DNA of 64,000 bases from contig JAPDRQ010000014.1 in assembly GCA_030247915.1 (NCBI GenBank), positions 62,001-126,000 of the forward strand, in the 5' to 3' direction. Source of the stretch: Neophaeococcomyces mojaviensis (lineage: Eukaryota; Ascomycota; Eurotiomycetes; Chaetothyriales). The notes under the pieces were generated by a model that saw only the letters and a list, made by a program, of their open reading frames with translations, made no database searches and was not told the origin of the DNA. A program made the position numbers and the translations under genes. Every line of letters starts with the position of its first letter. Positions within the stretch are counted from its first letter, which is position 1. Below, in pieces: positions 1 through 11,692 of this stretch.

Positions 1-532
1 AGAAGGGGGCGTGGTAGTGCACACCACCTCGGCGGAGGCGATATACTTACCGGCCGGATGCTTGCACGCCGTCTTCACCGTCGCCGGGGGCTTCCTGGTC
101 TCGATGGACTGTACCACTCAGACGTCAGTCTGGCCGTGTGGCCAATACCTCCGCTACAACGTGCAGGCCGAGTTCGAGGCCGACGAGCAGCGCGACTGTT
201 ACTTTCTCTTCCTGGAGGCGCTCGAGGTGGCGTTGCAGAACGCCGGGGAGCGGGACGCCTTCCGTGCCTGGATCGCGGTGGAAGATGTATTCCAGATGAA
301 GAGGAAGAACGACCGAGCGTGGGTGCGAGCCGCACGAAAGGTATGGGACGAGTACCTGAAGAGCGAGCCTCTCGTGGATATTGAATGTCCTTGCGCGGGC
401 GCGGTCAGCTCCTCCTTTCTCGACCACCTGAAGGAGCGTCATCTCGGCTGGCTTGTCGACGACAGGAGACGCTCACGACACGACATGGCTGACGGGGATA
501 TTGACATTATTCCGCGGCAGCAGGCAGCGTAA
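1..532 (+). pseudogene. JmjC-like protein, C-terminal fragment
   Basis: An open frame runs from the window edge to a stop at 532. A start near position 11 would be GTG, so this is probably the 3' part of a longer gene lying outside the window. Near its N-terminus it shows YLPAGCLHAVFTV, which resembles the end of a JmjC/cupin barrel (a 'P-x-G-x-x-H-x-V' metal-site strand) in fungal JmjC proteins. A helical, charged tail follows, then a basic stretch. JmjC enzymes are Fe(II)/2-oxoglutarate oxygenases, often histone demethylases, but only one putative metal-ligand strand is visible. The same segment lies in inverted orientation at 61349-62076, where it carries stops. This copy is the less mutated of the two. 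Family call is moderate; function is not claimed. Confidence 0.45.
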
Positions 533-725
533 CTGTGTCCACTGAGTCGGATACTTCAGTATGTTCCATCCTGTATTGCACTGCTGACGCACGAACATGC
601 AAATGCCGTCATTGTATGAGGCTTGCCGAAGCGGAAACATGAGTATTTGTGCCTAACCTTTGCAGTATTAACTAAGGATTCTTTTATACTGGCGGAGGGG
701 CAGCACTCTACCGCACCTTGCGGCC
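1..725. repeat. Inverted segmental repeat, left copy (partner 61349-62076)
   Basis: The reverse complement of 61349-62076 matches this stretch almost throughout: the JmjC-like coding part, its stop and about 190 bp of 3' sequence. Similarity ends around 725, just after the shared GCGGCCT. The left end continues beyond the window. The right copy is visibly richer in C-to-T and G-to-A changes. Confidence 0.85.
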
Positions 726-1224
726 TATCGAACGCCAGTGATTGACGCTCAAACCCAAATAGCATGGGTTCTAATTTCATGTACACCATCGGCTTTGCCA
801 AGTCATCTTCTTTAATCTTCCCCGGGAGACTCTTGTAGTGCTCCGTATAGAAGGACAGATACAGAGCTCGCGATTTAGCTGAAACATTTCAGCCGAACTC
901 TAGGTAATAGGGAGGCTTGGCCGCAATGTAGGCACATCATAAGCCTATAGTAAGTACGCCTGGCGTCGTTTTTGTGGCAGTGTTTGAAAGGCTGATACTG
1001 TATAAAATTTTAATGGATGGGGTCTCGATGGCGTTCCTGATTCTGTCTACGGGGCAGTTACGGGAGCTTTCTGGCTAAGAATTTACTGTTAGCCACCAAC
1101 GAGCGAGCCACACTAGGAAGCGAGCTACCATTTTCCGTTAATCGTACAACTTCCATAGCTACCTACGCAATCAATATATTAACGTGCCTTCAAATAATGC
1201 ATTATCGGTTAGAAGTCAGACTAG
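726..1224. other. Gene-free stretch between inverted-repeat segments
   Basis: I see no supportable coding region, RNA gene or clear repeat structure here. It lies between two segments that both have inverted partners on the right side of the window, so it is probably degraded flanking DNA. Confidence 0.5.
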
Positions 1225-1455
1225 GACACTAGTCACTTTTATTCAGGGACCCGAGCTATTGTTAAGTTCACCAATACCATAATAAAAGGAAAGAGGGAAA
1301 TATAGCCTGCCCAGAAAGGTCGGGCAACACGCTTCTAGTTCTGCGTATAGAACATGAAATTGGTCGAATATAAACGAGCTCACGTTAATCGAAGAGTAAC
1401 ACCAAAGTCTTATAAATATCGGGCCACTTGACCGTAAGAGGTGGTACTGCTCAAC
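1225..1455. repeat. P450-derived segment, inverted partner of about 56465-56705
   Basis: Several blocks match the reverse complement of about 56465-56705 closely, for example GGGACCCGAGCTATTGTTAA, AAGGTCGGGCAACACGC and CACTTGACCG. The right-hand partner is the start region of a CYP52-like P450 pseudogene. The left copy carries more TA dinucleotides (for instance ATATAG where the partner has ACATGG), which fits RIP. Similarity stops near 1455, shortly before the LINE begins. Confidence 0.75.
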
Positions 1456-1769
1456 AGAAGTCTATCGCATTAGCAGATTTCGCACTGCGGGAAACAAAGC
1501 TTAAAAGGAGACACAGAAAGACCCTGCATAAGGACACGTGGCCTTAGCGCCGGCTGCACCCGTCAGGGATGGCCATCGACACAGCAACACCACGCTAGGT
1601 ACCTATCGCGTCACCTCGAGTCCGAGCACCACGGGTGCGATACAGCCAGAGAAACATCAAGCTAAGCACCAAGGCGCGAGAGACCCAGAGAGTCAACCCT
1701 TTATTATTCCGAGACATTAAAACAGTAGAAGATGACGATAAATACGTGGACGAAGACGATAACGAGAAT

Positions 1770-2860
1770 TAAGACGAGGGCAATGGCGAGACAGCTCTCC
1801 AGACACTAGTGAAGCTGGTAACGACACTAAAGAGGACCATCGAGGGACAGAATACGATCATTAAGAACGTGGAGGCGTAGCTGAGCGAAATCAAAACAGA
1901 ACAACAAACCCTAAGAGCCCAGAATGGCGAAATACAGGACGAAATGCGGACCCTGCGCAATCAGCTGAGTTCCCTCTCCGCGTCTTTACCTTCCACTCAG
2001 TTATAGGCATCGATTGTGGCTAACGGTCGAGTCTATGGGCCTAACACGCGATCCTCCACTCACTCATCTCTATTAGAAGGATCAGCCATGACGAACAAAG
2101 AGACCAACTGCCTTCGAATCAGTACTCGGGGACGGAAAGATGGAGACGGTGAGGATGGCACCTTTACCAGATACCTCGAAATCAAGGAAGCGAACGAATA
2201 CATTCGAGCCGCACTAGACAAGGCTGATATAACGAAGGAAATATAAGTAGTCGGGGTCGGTACTACTAAGACAGGGTATATTATTCGCTTTAAGGATCAG
2301 AAGTTAATAGAGGTCGCCAAAAATAACAGCGAATGGCTGTAAGCGCTAGGCAACGAGACTAAACTGGTGAAACCTCGCTTCGGTATAGTTATATATCGGT
2401 TCCCGACAGCGGGCATCAACCTACTAAAACAGAAAGAGCAAGTCGTTTATAAGATTATAGAAGAAAATAACTGATATAATAAGGGCTTTATAGTCGAGGA
2501 TATTGTATAGCTTAAGTAGAGTAAGAAGGTATTGGGTATAACGGCCTCGCTAGGCATGTGGTTCGACTCTACCGAAGCGGTAGAATAGGTAATTACGAAT
2601 GGAGTAGTCTATAACTAACGATATATTAGCAGTGTCGAGTTGTACTAAATTAAGAAAAAGAGATGCTATCGATGTCAGTAAATAGGCCATCTCGCATAGT
2701 CCTGCAGAGAGAAGGTGTAATGCAAGCACTGCGGAGGCGAACATAACCAAAAAGAATGCCCACCAGGGGCAGAGGCCAAGTGCGCCGACTGTGGTAGACC
2801 ACACACCACTGGTGCCAGAGTGTGCCCAGGTCCCGTAGTACCTCGCAGAACACAATAAAT
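1770..2860 (+). pseudogene. LINE ORF1 (Gag-like) remnant
   Basis: Translated in pieces, 1770-2005 gives a heptad-rich, coiled-coil-like stretch ending near 2005. The region 2016-2246 is an open segment rich in charged residues. Between 2660 and 2830 three zinc knuckles are visible: C-Y-R-C with H and C, then CKHCGGEHNQKEC, then CADCGRPHTTGARVC. In-frame TAG and TAA codons interrupt the knuckles at places where Q or W would be expected. Gag proteins of this kind bind the element RNA. The true start may lie further 5' (about 1538). Confidence 0.8.
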
Positions 2861-2886
2861 CAAGCTAATCTACGGATATTGCAGTT

Positions 2887-5590
2887 GAATATAATGAAAT
2901 CACGGGCCGGGATGGAGGCCCTCATCAACGATTAGCAAACAGTAGACCTGGACATTCTCCTAATCCAAGAACCGCCTCTTTCAGCATATTAGACCCACGT
3001 TAATTATCGGCTATGGTATCGATACCAGCCCATCCTTAATAATGACGACCAAAGTAGTAACGATAATAATAACACTCGTAAACGAAGTCTTCTTTACGTT
3101 AATAAACGTATCTCGACTTCAGCACATCGACAGGTCAGATATAACTACCCCGATGTGGTGGCCATTAAGGTCTGGACAGAACAGAGCCAGACCCTCATCT
3201 TCTTCGTTTATATCCAGCCAGTAGACTACTTATATATATACTAGGAGCAGAGTATCTAAGACACCCTAGACCAGATCGAGCTGACTATCTGAGTACACTT
3301 AGTGACCTCGACTACCCTAATTACGCTAATCCTGGTAGGGGACTTTAACCGTCACCACCCCGCCTGGAGTAATAACTAGGTCTATAACCGGGTCATGACT
3401 CACGTAGGAGAATTGATTAACTTCTTTTATGCTTACTGTCTATAATGGTGTCTGGCCCCGGGTAACGCCATATACTGGTTACTAAGTTGTCCCGGGCAGA
3501 GCTCGGTCATTGACCTGACCCTGACTAATGAACCGTAGCGCTTAGTGAAGTGCGTTTTGTACCACGAGAACTACGGGTCCGATCATCGAGGAACCTTGTC
3601 CGAATGGGACATGTAGCTGGAGACGAGGCTAGAGTCCCGACTAAGAAGAGCCTATGAGCGAGTAGAGTGGGCCAAGATGGGACAACAGATCCGGACAAGG
3701 CTGAGCGGAGATGCACAGATTGAAACACCAGCACAGCTTGACTAGGTAGTCGACAAACTCATCAGAGAAGTATAAACAGCGGTAGAGGACCATACACCAC
3801 TGAGTAAACCCAGTCCGTACGCCAAGCGATGGTTCACGCCCGACCTGAAGGCCCAGCAGAAAGAGGTCAACAAAGTGCGCAGACAGTGGCAGCAGAGCTG
3901 CGTAGACCAGGGCCCCAAGCATTCTGAGTCAATGCAGCTGTTCACGGAAATGCACACGAAGCGCCGAGCTTGGACTCGCACCATCGAGAAAGCCAAAGCT
4001 GCGCACTAGAAAAACTTTCTAGATCAAGCGAGCTCGCAGACGGTCTGGAAGACCACACCATACCTGAGCCGGTAAGACGAATATACGAATATCCCACCAC
4101 TATAAGTCGACAACCAGGAGATTACTAACAACCAGGAAAAAGCAGGAGTGTTAATACAAACCTTCTTCCCAGCTATAGAGCGGCCGACGTCTAAAGTCGT
4201 TGTACCCCCTGAAGAGATCCTATAGGAGCCCATCACAGCCGTAGAAATCGAGAAAGTGATTAGAAGGGCGAAGAAGAGTACCGCTCCTAGCGAGGACGAG
4301 CTACCCACTCTAGTCTGACAGTAGCTGTGGCCGAATATCTCTAACCTGGTATTAAAGATCTTCACAGCGTCGTTAGCCCTAAGATACTACCCTTAGCGAT
4401 AGAAGACGGCCAAGATTACGGTGCTCAGAAAACCGGGCAAAGCAGACTACACTACCCCTAGGGCGTACCGTCCTATTTCGTTATTGAACACACTAGGAAA
4501 GATTCTAGAAGGGGTCATAGCTCGACGTCTATCATACTATACAGAAACATATCGGCTCCTTCCTGACACCCAATTTGGGGGTCGACCAGGACGTAACACA
4601 GAATAAGCCTTACTAGTTCTGGCCAACTCGATCGACCAAGCTTAGCTCAGAGGTAAGGTCGTCACACTGATTGCGTTCGATCTCAAAGGAGCCTTCAACG
4701 GAGTCAACTACACCACCATAGACGCCCGACTGCGTGAAAAGAAGATCCCATCAACAGCGAGATCATGGATCCAGAGTTTCATGCAAAACCGAACGGCCAG
4801 TATTCACTTTAACGGCTTCTCGACCGAAGTGACACCCATCGAACATGCCGGACTGGCACAAGGGTCACTACTCTCACCCATTCTATTTGCTTTTTTCAAC
4901 GCAGACCTAGTAAACCAGGAGGTCAACACTCAAGGCGGCGCTTCGGCCTACATTAACGACTATTTCCGCTGGGTGGTGGGGCGTTCAGCAGAAGAGAACC
5001 TGCACAAGCTGCAGCAGGAAGACATCCCGCGCATCACCGAATGGGCGCAGCGAACAGGCTCGTCCTTCGCGGCCGAGAAGACAGAGCTGATCCACCTCAC
5101 GCGACGGAAAAAGGAACTATATGTAGGAAGTGTCAATATGGATAGACAAGTCATCAGAGCCGGTCCAGTTACCAAATTGCTAGGAGTGCTATTTGATCAA
5201 GAACTAAGATGGAAAGACCACGTTCAGCGGGCGGTCAAACAAGCAACGGTAGCAACGCTAGGTATACATGGACTGCGACACCTGCGACCCGCACAGATAA
5301 GACAGATATATCAAGCGTATGTGCTCCCAAAGCTGAAGTATGCATCCACGGTCTGGCACAACCCACTCAAGGACAAGGTGCACCTCCGAATGTTGGGAAC
5401 GGTGCAGAGGGCGGCTCTACTCCGCATCATCTCAGCCTTCAAGACGGTGGCAACGCAGACACTGGAGGTAGAATGTCACATCCTGCCTCTGCACCTCCGA
5501 CTGAAACAACGAGGACAAGATATGGTGGTCAGACTGTGCACCCTTCCATTAGAGCACCCGCTCGCCAAAGTGATAGAACGAGTCAAGTAA
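2887..5590 (+). pseudogene. LINE ORF2: endonuclease and reverse transcriptase, RIP stops
   Basis: The endonuclease part has the signature LVGDFNRHHPAW near 3340 and an SDHRG motif near 3570. The RT part has AYRPISLLNTLGK and the fingers motif near 4450-4600, AFDLKGAFNGV near 4680, the GLAQGSLLSPILF motif near 4850 and the thumb after 5170. The catalytic A/F-x-DD box reads AYINDYF near 4950, so one catalytic Asp is Asn (GAC to AAC), a RIP-type G-to-A change. About twenty TAG/TAA codons interrupt an otherwise continuous frame. The product cannot be active. Confidence 0.9.
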
Positions 5591-5639
5591 AGAATCAGAC
5601 GCAAAGGCACACAATCGAGTTCGGCGCTCATCCAGACCA

Positions 5640-6633
5640 TGAGGTCGATGGAACTTAAAGGACTCGACTGCGTGGAGACAATCGACCCGACACCCTCAGT
5701 AGGGTCGGCGCTACAGTGGTCATGCTCGACCACGATCACGGCCACCAGCAGACTATACAAGTTGGGCTAGGGCCAGCGAGCGATTGGACCGCACATGCCA
5801 CTGAATTGGTAGCAATTCACCAGGCCACAGAGATGATTGCAGAAACAGCGGGTAACATACCTCGACAAGCCAATAACGGTGACAACATCTTCACAATCGT
5901 CAGCGACAGCCAGTCCGCTATTCGAGCCATTACCCACCCCTCCAGTAGATCTGGACAGTCCGTTATACGCCGTATCCTCGATCATATACGGGAACTGCGA
6001 AGACAGAAGGTCCAGGTACGACTGCTCTGGACTCCTACACATGTAGGAGTCGAGGGTAACGAGATCGCCGACCAACTCGCTAAGTAAGTAACGAGTCTAA
6101 GAATACAGCACGAATACCACCGACCAGTATCGAAGTACAAAGGCAAACTACGCAGCAAGATTGCAGCAGAATGGCGACAAGAATGGGTCACTTCTCAGAA
6201 AGGCAAACACCTGAAGAAGTTGGACGACGGCCTCCCAGCCAAACGAGCCTTACGAGTCTATGGCTCTCTGACACGACATTAAACGTATTTATTGGTACAG
6301 CTTCGAACAGGCCATTCGTGGCTAGCCACCTTTACGAAGCTCTTCGGCTTTCGAGACGACAATCGATGTGTCTGTGGCGCGGTGGAAATAATGGTGCACG
6401 TAGTTATTAATTGTCCTCGACTACGAGAAGCTAGGAAGAAGCTACGAGACCAGGTAGGTGATGCGTTTGGCAGCATCGCAACTCTGCTCGGAGGACGTAA
6501 CGGGCAAGGTCAAGTCAACCAGTCAGGTCGTCAGCGGAATGTACTCCAAGCAGTGTTGGAATTTGCAGAAACATCGCAACGATTTACCTCACGGGCGCCG
6601 GCAGCGGAGTCTGGGAGACAGCACAGGCCTTAA
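5640..6633 (+). pseudogene. LINE RNase H and terminal zinc-like motif
   Basis: From 5716 to 6087 the frame gives an RNase H fold with ATELVAIHQATEMI (second acidic residue), VSDSQSAIRAI (third Asp) and the terminal LWTPTHVGVEGNEIADQLA (His loop and last Asp). The first strand with its catalytic Asp (usually Y-T-D-G-S) is missing. The preceding sequence sits in a different frame, so a small deletion has removed it. At 6292-6633 a RCVCGAVEIMVHVVINCPRL motif gives the CCHC arrangement found at the end of many Tad1-group elements. Confidence 0.85.
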
Positions 6634-6752
6634 CGAGGCACCAAGATCGTGCATGCAAGATGGTCACAGCATATAGATAGCAGGACAGATAGATAGCTTC
6701 AGTAGTGGTAGCCTGCATATCGCTAATCGCGAGGGGTCAGGGTAAATGACAT

Positions 6753-6772
6753 CACTCACTCACTCACTCACT
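6753..6772. repeat. (CACT)n simple repeat at the LINE 3' end
   Basis: Five perfect CACT units follow the last LINE coding remnant. Fungal LINEs often end in a short simple repeat instead of poly(A), so this probably marks the 3' terminus. Confidence 0.65.
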
Positions 6773-6775
6773 GTA

Positions 6776-7820
6776 CCAGACTATCCTCAGGCAAGCCCCT
6801 CTTTTTCTTCTTTTTGTACTTCTTTCTAGTACTAGGCAAGTGTTATGAGTTGGGCAAAAGACGGTCAGGCTGTGGTACGGCCAGGACCGAGGACCGATCA
6901 GTATAAGACGCAGGTCAAGCGAGGATGCCCAGCGCGTGGCTACTAGTGGTAGCACGTGACCTAGGAGTGATCAAGTATGATCAACACTGATCATGACTGA
7001 ACACCGTTTCTATTCAGGACTATGGCCTTGAGTATGTAGATACGACTTTCCTATGTAGTTCCATAGCTCCTGTAGTTATCTAAGTTAGACCCCACCCCTA
7101 CCTGTGCATGACTCGCTCTGCATTGAATGTTCATACTGTCACACATTGCCTAACTCTGTCTACTGAGTACAAACCTTCTATGAAGTTACCTTGTACCTTT
7201 ACGGGTCTTGGAGCCTAGCTCGTAACAGCAAGGCCCACTGCTTCACGGGTAATATTTGCAGCAGCAGTGTTTAGCATCTGCACCACCTTCTCATGACCAG
7301 CTATTGACTACTGGAAGGTGCAGTTCGCTGAGACATCTTTTCCTAACCGCGTGTTTCGTCTCCATGACCGGGTCTAGCGTCAATCCTCGGCTTCATGGCA
7401 GCTGAGTTGAGACTTGTGTCCACATAAAGCTCAACCCTCCATCGTGTATTTATTGTCTGGCCCTCCACCTGCGCAAGGGGGCGCTAGGTGACCATCTGTT
7501 GGTCGATCCGGCCCACCGAACAACAACTCTACCAGTGAGCTCAGCAGCAGGCTGAGAAGGCAAGGAAAGCGGCAGTGAGCTGGGCTTCTGGAGAGGCAAG
7601 AAGACAGGACACCGGGACCCAAAATCCAAGGAGGCGGGCATGTCAGAGGAGGCAGGTGCCCGAGGTATTTAGTGGGTGGAGGCGTCAATATCATGAGTAG
7701 TTCGACGGTGGAAGATCATAGCTTTGAGATAGTCTTCCAGGCAAAATAAATTGCGAATTGGTGCAATTGGCAAGGAGATAGCATTGCCTTGGACTGTTCC
7801 GTTTCGACATGGAGTCCAAC
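6776..7820. other. Gene-free stretch
   Basis: Short open frames occur on both strands but none shows a recognisable domain, intron structure or composition expected of a gene. TGATCA-type short repeats occur near 6955-7000. No other structure was found. Confidence 0.5.
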
Positions 7821-7823
7821 AAC

Positions 7824-9354
7824 TTAACCTTGACCCGGTGGAGGGGACAATAAGACCCATATATGACTTGCGAGAAGGAAAAAAATCCTTGCATAAAAAC
7901 CCCATATTGTTATAGGTGAAAAAAAACTGAGTAGTGCTTGAACTGAAAGTTGCCAGGCACCATGGTCGTGGAAGGAATGGTCTGCATATTTAAAGAAAAA
8001 TATTGCAACGAAGACAAATCCACGCAGATACATATAACTTGTATCTTCATCCGACCAGTGCGGGTCGGAGAGCCAATAGGTGAGAAGATTAAGTTTGGCG
8101 AAATTTGGCACTTTGCCTGGTTGTTGTCGACCACAAATCAGATGTCGCTTAGAGCGTAAGCGAAAGAGGCTGGAGCAAACTTGACACGCGCCATGAACTT
8201 CTTGACGTCCTTTTCGGCTGGGACTGAGAGGCAGTCGTAAGCGAAGATCTTGTGGCAAGTTACAGATTGTTGCTACCAGTATGAAAGCGATCCTCGAACA
8301 ATCGGCGTTTGTCTGATCGAAGATGTCCTTGGCTAATATTGCCTCCAAGATGCAGGCAGCCGCAAGGGTGATGATAATGCGTAGTCTGCATCTCATCCGT
8401 TCCACATAGTCAACAGCATAGCCCTCTTGCTTACTCACGTCGCCACTATCAACCAAGGCGTGGCTAACGTGATACTCCTTATCGGAACTGGAATCGTAAA
8501 GATGCGGTCCTGTGCATCCAAAGGTCTGAGATAACGGCCTTTTGGTGATATTCTCTTCCACTTCAATTGCCTTTGAATCGAGCTCTTGGATATCAACGTC
8601 AATATGACTGTTTCCAAAAAGAATATTATCCTCTTCTTCTTCAGTTTCTTGTTGCTCTAAGCGGTATAGCATAAGGTACTGTATACAGTAAGCGTAGAAC
8701 CGGTGGACATGAGTATAGTGTGATGGCTCCCATGACCAAATGGAAGTCGCGGTATGGTAGAAGTACCAGTCGAGCAATTTACGTGAAACAACAGAAATCA
8801 TGTTGACAACCTCCAAATGGCGTATTTTTGCAAGCCCGGACATCAATATGAGCTGCCGGTTTCGACGAAAGTCAAGCTGGTTGTTACTGCAACTTAAACA
8901 CACGATGTGTTGCGCCAGCTGGTTCAGAGCGAAAACTTGACAGTTGTCGAACCAAAAGTGATACCATGGGACATGCTGGAGACGATGTTTCGCTAAGGAT
9001 ATTAGTCTCGACTGAAGCCAGTTAAGCTTTGCTCCTACCGAAATTTCTGACCTCCTCGATTGTCAGATGTGTTTTTCCCACGGAAATAGTCTCAGCGACA
9101 GCTCTTTCATCCCGTTCAGCAAGTGTGGCCGCAAAAGCAACATCTGGCTTTGTGCGGTAGAGACCACGCAACTTCAAGTCATAATAGCTTGATCCAACTT
9201 TCAGGCCCCAATGCGTAGTGTTGAGGCTGCAGACCAATTGAGACATAGGTAGTTTTAATATCCATGGGTGGATACGCGGAGCTGATATAACGACCTCGAC
9301 AGATAGGGTTTCTAATGCAGGTAGTTGCTCGGTTTCGAAACAACTAGAGCCCAT
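7824..9354 (-). pseudogene. PPPDE/LRAT-like permuted papain-fold protein with membrane tail, frameshifted
   Basis: The N-terminal frame (9354 down to about 9040) contains LNTTHWGLKVG, the His strand expected of LRAT/PPPDE cysteine-peptidase-like folds, then GKTHLTIEEV. About one base out of frame, the next reading (from about 9038 down) continues at once with a helical stretch and WYHFWFDNCQVFAL, where N-C is the expected nucleophile motif. A hydrophobic helix (LRIIITLAAACILEA) and a second hydrophobic stretch lie further on. The two frames fit as one protein with a single-base shift near 9036-9046. I also considered an intron, but no donor/acceptor pair with matching phase and normal length was found. 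The fold call is moderate; the C-terminal 250 residues are unrecognised and may contain further introns. Confidence 0.5.
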
Positions 9355-9704
9355 TATGCCTTCTCGTTGTTATTGAATTATACCGCAAAGTTGAGTAAAC
9401 AAGTGAACACGATTGTTTTGAAGCTTAGAATCTGACGGTTGACCGCTAGTCAGGCAGCAGCAAATGAGCCAAGGAATTGCTAAACTTAGCCAGCGGCGGA
9501 AAGTGCAAGGCGACCAATCAGAGCACGTCTTTGGTGTCGGCCGCTACTTACTGTAGGTAACTATGGCACTTGGTGCACATTGCTGCCTGCAACCTTTCTT
9601 GGGAGGTTGATCTTAAATTTCTCGTACATGTTGCGGGAAAAAAACTTACCTGCCTTCCGTAATGACGACTTATACAGCTTCATAGTAGTCGATACACAAT
9701 AAAG

Positions 9705-9950
9705 ATGGATTGTATTCTTCGAGATATCAGCCGCCTGTCACGCGGTTTAGCGAGGTTGTGCTGGAACGTCACAAAAATATGCTTACCATTTCATGCTAAA
9801 GCCTGGCGAATGGTACGAGAGCCGGTGATTGCATTCTTGAACGAATCCGATGAGGGGAGGCGCAACCAACTCACCACGGTATGGCGAGACACAATGCTAC
9901 AGCAATTGACGACGATCGCTTTAACAGTTAGTGGCCTATGGTATTTCTAG
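9705..9950 (+). CDS. Short open frame upstream of the membrane-protein gene
   Basis: An ATG-started 81-codon frame ends in a hydrophobic stretch (LTTIALTVSGLWYF). A donor-like GTATTT at 9941 and an acceptor-like TATAAG ending at 9990 surround its end. However, splicing them puts the following exon one base out of frame. It may be the first exon of the gene at 9993-10603 with an indel, or an independent remnant. Confidence 0.3.
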   Translation: MDCILRDISRLSRGLARLCWNVTKICLPFHAKAWRMVREPVIAFLNESDEGRRNQLTTVWRDTMLQQLTTIALTVSGLWYF

Positions 9951-9992
9951 AGAGTGTTAAACAGACAAAAAATGATGTACTGACTATAAGCG

Positions 9993-10603
9993 ATGTACAT
10001 ACAGAGTGCACTAGTCGCAAGTCTAACTGTAGGCGCATTTTCCTGGCCTACTGTCGAAGCACTGCTTTCCTCTAGTACCGCCAGCCCTCTTCACGACCAG
10101 GACCTCGCGTTCCGCACTCCTCGCAATCTCGTACCCCTCCTCTGGTGCGCCTCTCTCTTGTTTGCATTGACTTCCATCGGCAGTGCGGCAAATCAAACCA
10201 TCATCATCCACAGATTGTCTGTATACCCGGACGGATTAGCTCGGATCCAAAAGTTGCTCGGTAATGGTACAGCTAGTCACAATAGTCAAATCGGCGTTGG
10301 TGCACTGCAAATGTGGATCTGGCAAACGCCTGCAGCGCTTCTGAATGGCAGTCTCTACTTGTTTATTGCAGGACTACTGGGTTTAATTTGGGATATAAGC
10401 AATATAGGACGCTCTGACACTTCAGCAAGCGGCAATAAGGTAAGTAGCAAGTCAGAATTCTTATTAGGACTCAGCACTTTCTCTGATCATTATCATTAAC
10501 ATATAGCTAACATGCCTAGTTCGCCGCAGTGTTCACTTTTATCCTTATCGGCTGTATAGGCAGTTATGGAATAGCTTCTGCTGGACTATATGCGAGAACC
10601 TAA
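9993..10603 (+). CDS. Small multi-pass membrane protein, two exons
   Basis: Exon 9993-10439 ends at an AAG/GTAAGT donor. The intron 10440-10519 ends in GCCTAG, and the last exon 10520-10603 continues in frame with a hydrophobic helix (FTFILIGCIGSYGIASAG) and stops. The intron phase matches exactly, which supports a real gene. Hydrophobic segments are visible near residues 5-25, 50-70, 115-130 and in the last exon. I do not recognise the family. It is divergent from the PPPDE-like gene, with about 640 bp between them. The true start may lie in the open frame at 9705. Confidence 0.5.
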
Positions 10604-10670
10604 GGATCTAAGCAATTTATCTACTCTATAATCCTAGGAAATAAGTGTACGCCGAAGGCTAGTCGGAACT

Positions 10671-10870
10671 TGTCACAGTCCTCCTAGGTGCAAGGCTAGG
10701 CTAGACTGGAACTGGGGTTTGGTCTGTTAGGGTACGTGGTGTTGTTAATAGTGCTAGGGTATTAATGGGTCGGAAGGTAGGGTTGAGGGTATGACTTAGA
10801 TTGACTACGGAAAGCTTATGATACTATGGAAAGGTGTCGTGTCTATATACTCCTGATGTTGTTCCGGATA
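10671..10870. repeat. LTR-like direct repeat, copy 1
   Basis: It begins TGTCACAG and shares several blocks in order with 11693-11960: CAAGGCTAGG, GGTTTGGTCTGTTAGGGTA, TATGACTTAG with TTGACTACGG, and CTCTATATA-like ends. The second copy carries an insertion of about 70 bp relative to this one. TG at the start and direct orientation about 1 kb apart suggest the terminal repeats of a short LTR element, or two related solo LTRs. Confidence 0.5.
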
Positions 10871-11168
10871 AGGAAGTAGTGTCTGGTACGTTGGTGCACT
10901 TGGTACGTTGGTACCTGTGCACCAACAGTACCGGAGTTCCCCTTCTGGGAGTGTCACGTGGTGATAGCTTCTTATCTTTCTTGGGTCCAGGTCTTCTTCA
11001 GGTTGTGGCCGTCATGCGGCCTGACCTTGCCTGGCACGACCTGACCTGTAACAGAACTTGACTCGCCATATAAATACGGCCGCATGCGGTGTAGTATTAT
11101 GGTTAGGACAGGTTAGACGTGGTCAGGCTGTCAAGTGGCCGGACCACAAGTAGACCTCCCTTCGGGGT

Positions 11169-11243
11169 GGGTTCGGGGCGGGGCTTAGAGAACCTCAACC
11201 TCCCCGCACGGGAAACGGGGCCTGTTCCTTAGGCCCCGAACCC
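11169..11243. repeat. GC-rich hairpin between the LTR-like repeats
   Basis: The 11-base arm GGGTTCGGGGC (11169-11179) pairs with GCCCCGAACCC (11233-11243). It lies in a GC-rich island of about 130 bp inside otherwise AT-rich DNA. Confidence 0.5.
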
Positions 11244-11692
11244 AAACCCGACCCGGACGGGACACGGGGCGGGTAGGGTCGGGTTTTGCCAAGTAATGCC
11301 AAGTCCCTATCTTAGGTTTAGCTTGACTCTAATAATAATTTTAAAACAGGTTTTTTTCATTTTTATCCAGAAAATGTTACTATTTTTGGTATAAAATAGC
11401 GCGCCCCACTCCAAACGGGACCCCGTACGGGTTTTCCCTAACCCGAGGGAGCTCTACTAAAACTCGTTCGAGGTCTCGTTTAGAGTAGAGCGCGCTAATA
11501 TAATACTAAAATTAGTAATATTCTCTAACTAAAATCGAAAAAATCTTGATTTTGTATTAATATTTGTTGAGAATAGCAACCCCAACGGAGTAAGTCCAAC
11601 CTAGCGTGGACCAGTTGATCCACAAGTGGATCCAGTTGGCTAGTGCATTTCCAGCCATTTAACCAACCTCTCTCTTTAGTACTCCTGATTAG

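Larger units (their letters stand above)
1490..6775 (+). mobile_element. Tad1-type non-LTR retrotransposon (LINE), RIP-inactivated
   Basis: In order this element shows a Gag-like region with coiled coil and CCHC knuckles, an AP endonuclease, a reverse transcriptase, an RNase H and a terminal cysteine/histidine motif, followed by a short ACTC repeat tail. This order is typical of fungal Tad1-group LINEs. One reading frame can be followed for about 2.7 kb through the endonuclease and RT with only substitution-type stops, almost all TAG or TAA where W or Q is expected. The 5' boundary is approximate, since the upstream flank is the P450-derived segment ending near 1455. The 3' end is taken at the simple repeat. 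Confidence 0.9.

Noticed and set aside
1490..6633. Reassigned stop codons, since long frames read through TAG/TAA at Q and W positions
   Set aside because: Intact genes here (HET, GT2, DUF8035-type) use standard stops, and the readthrough stops occur only in repeated or decayed sequence with other CpA-to-TpA changes.
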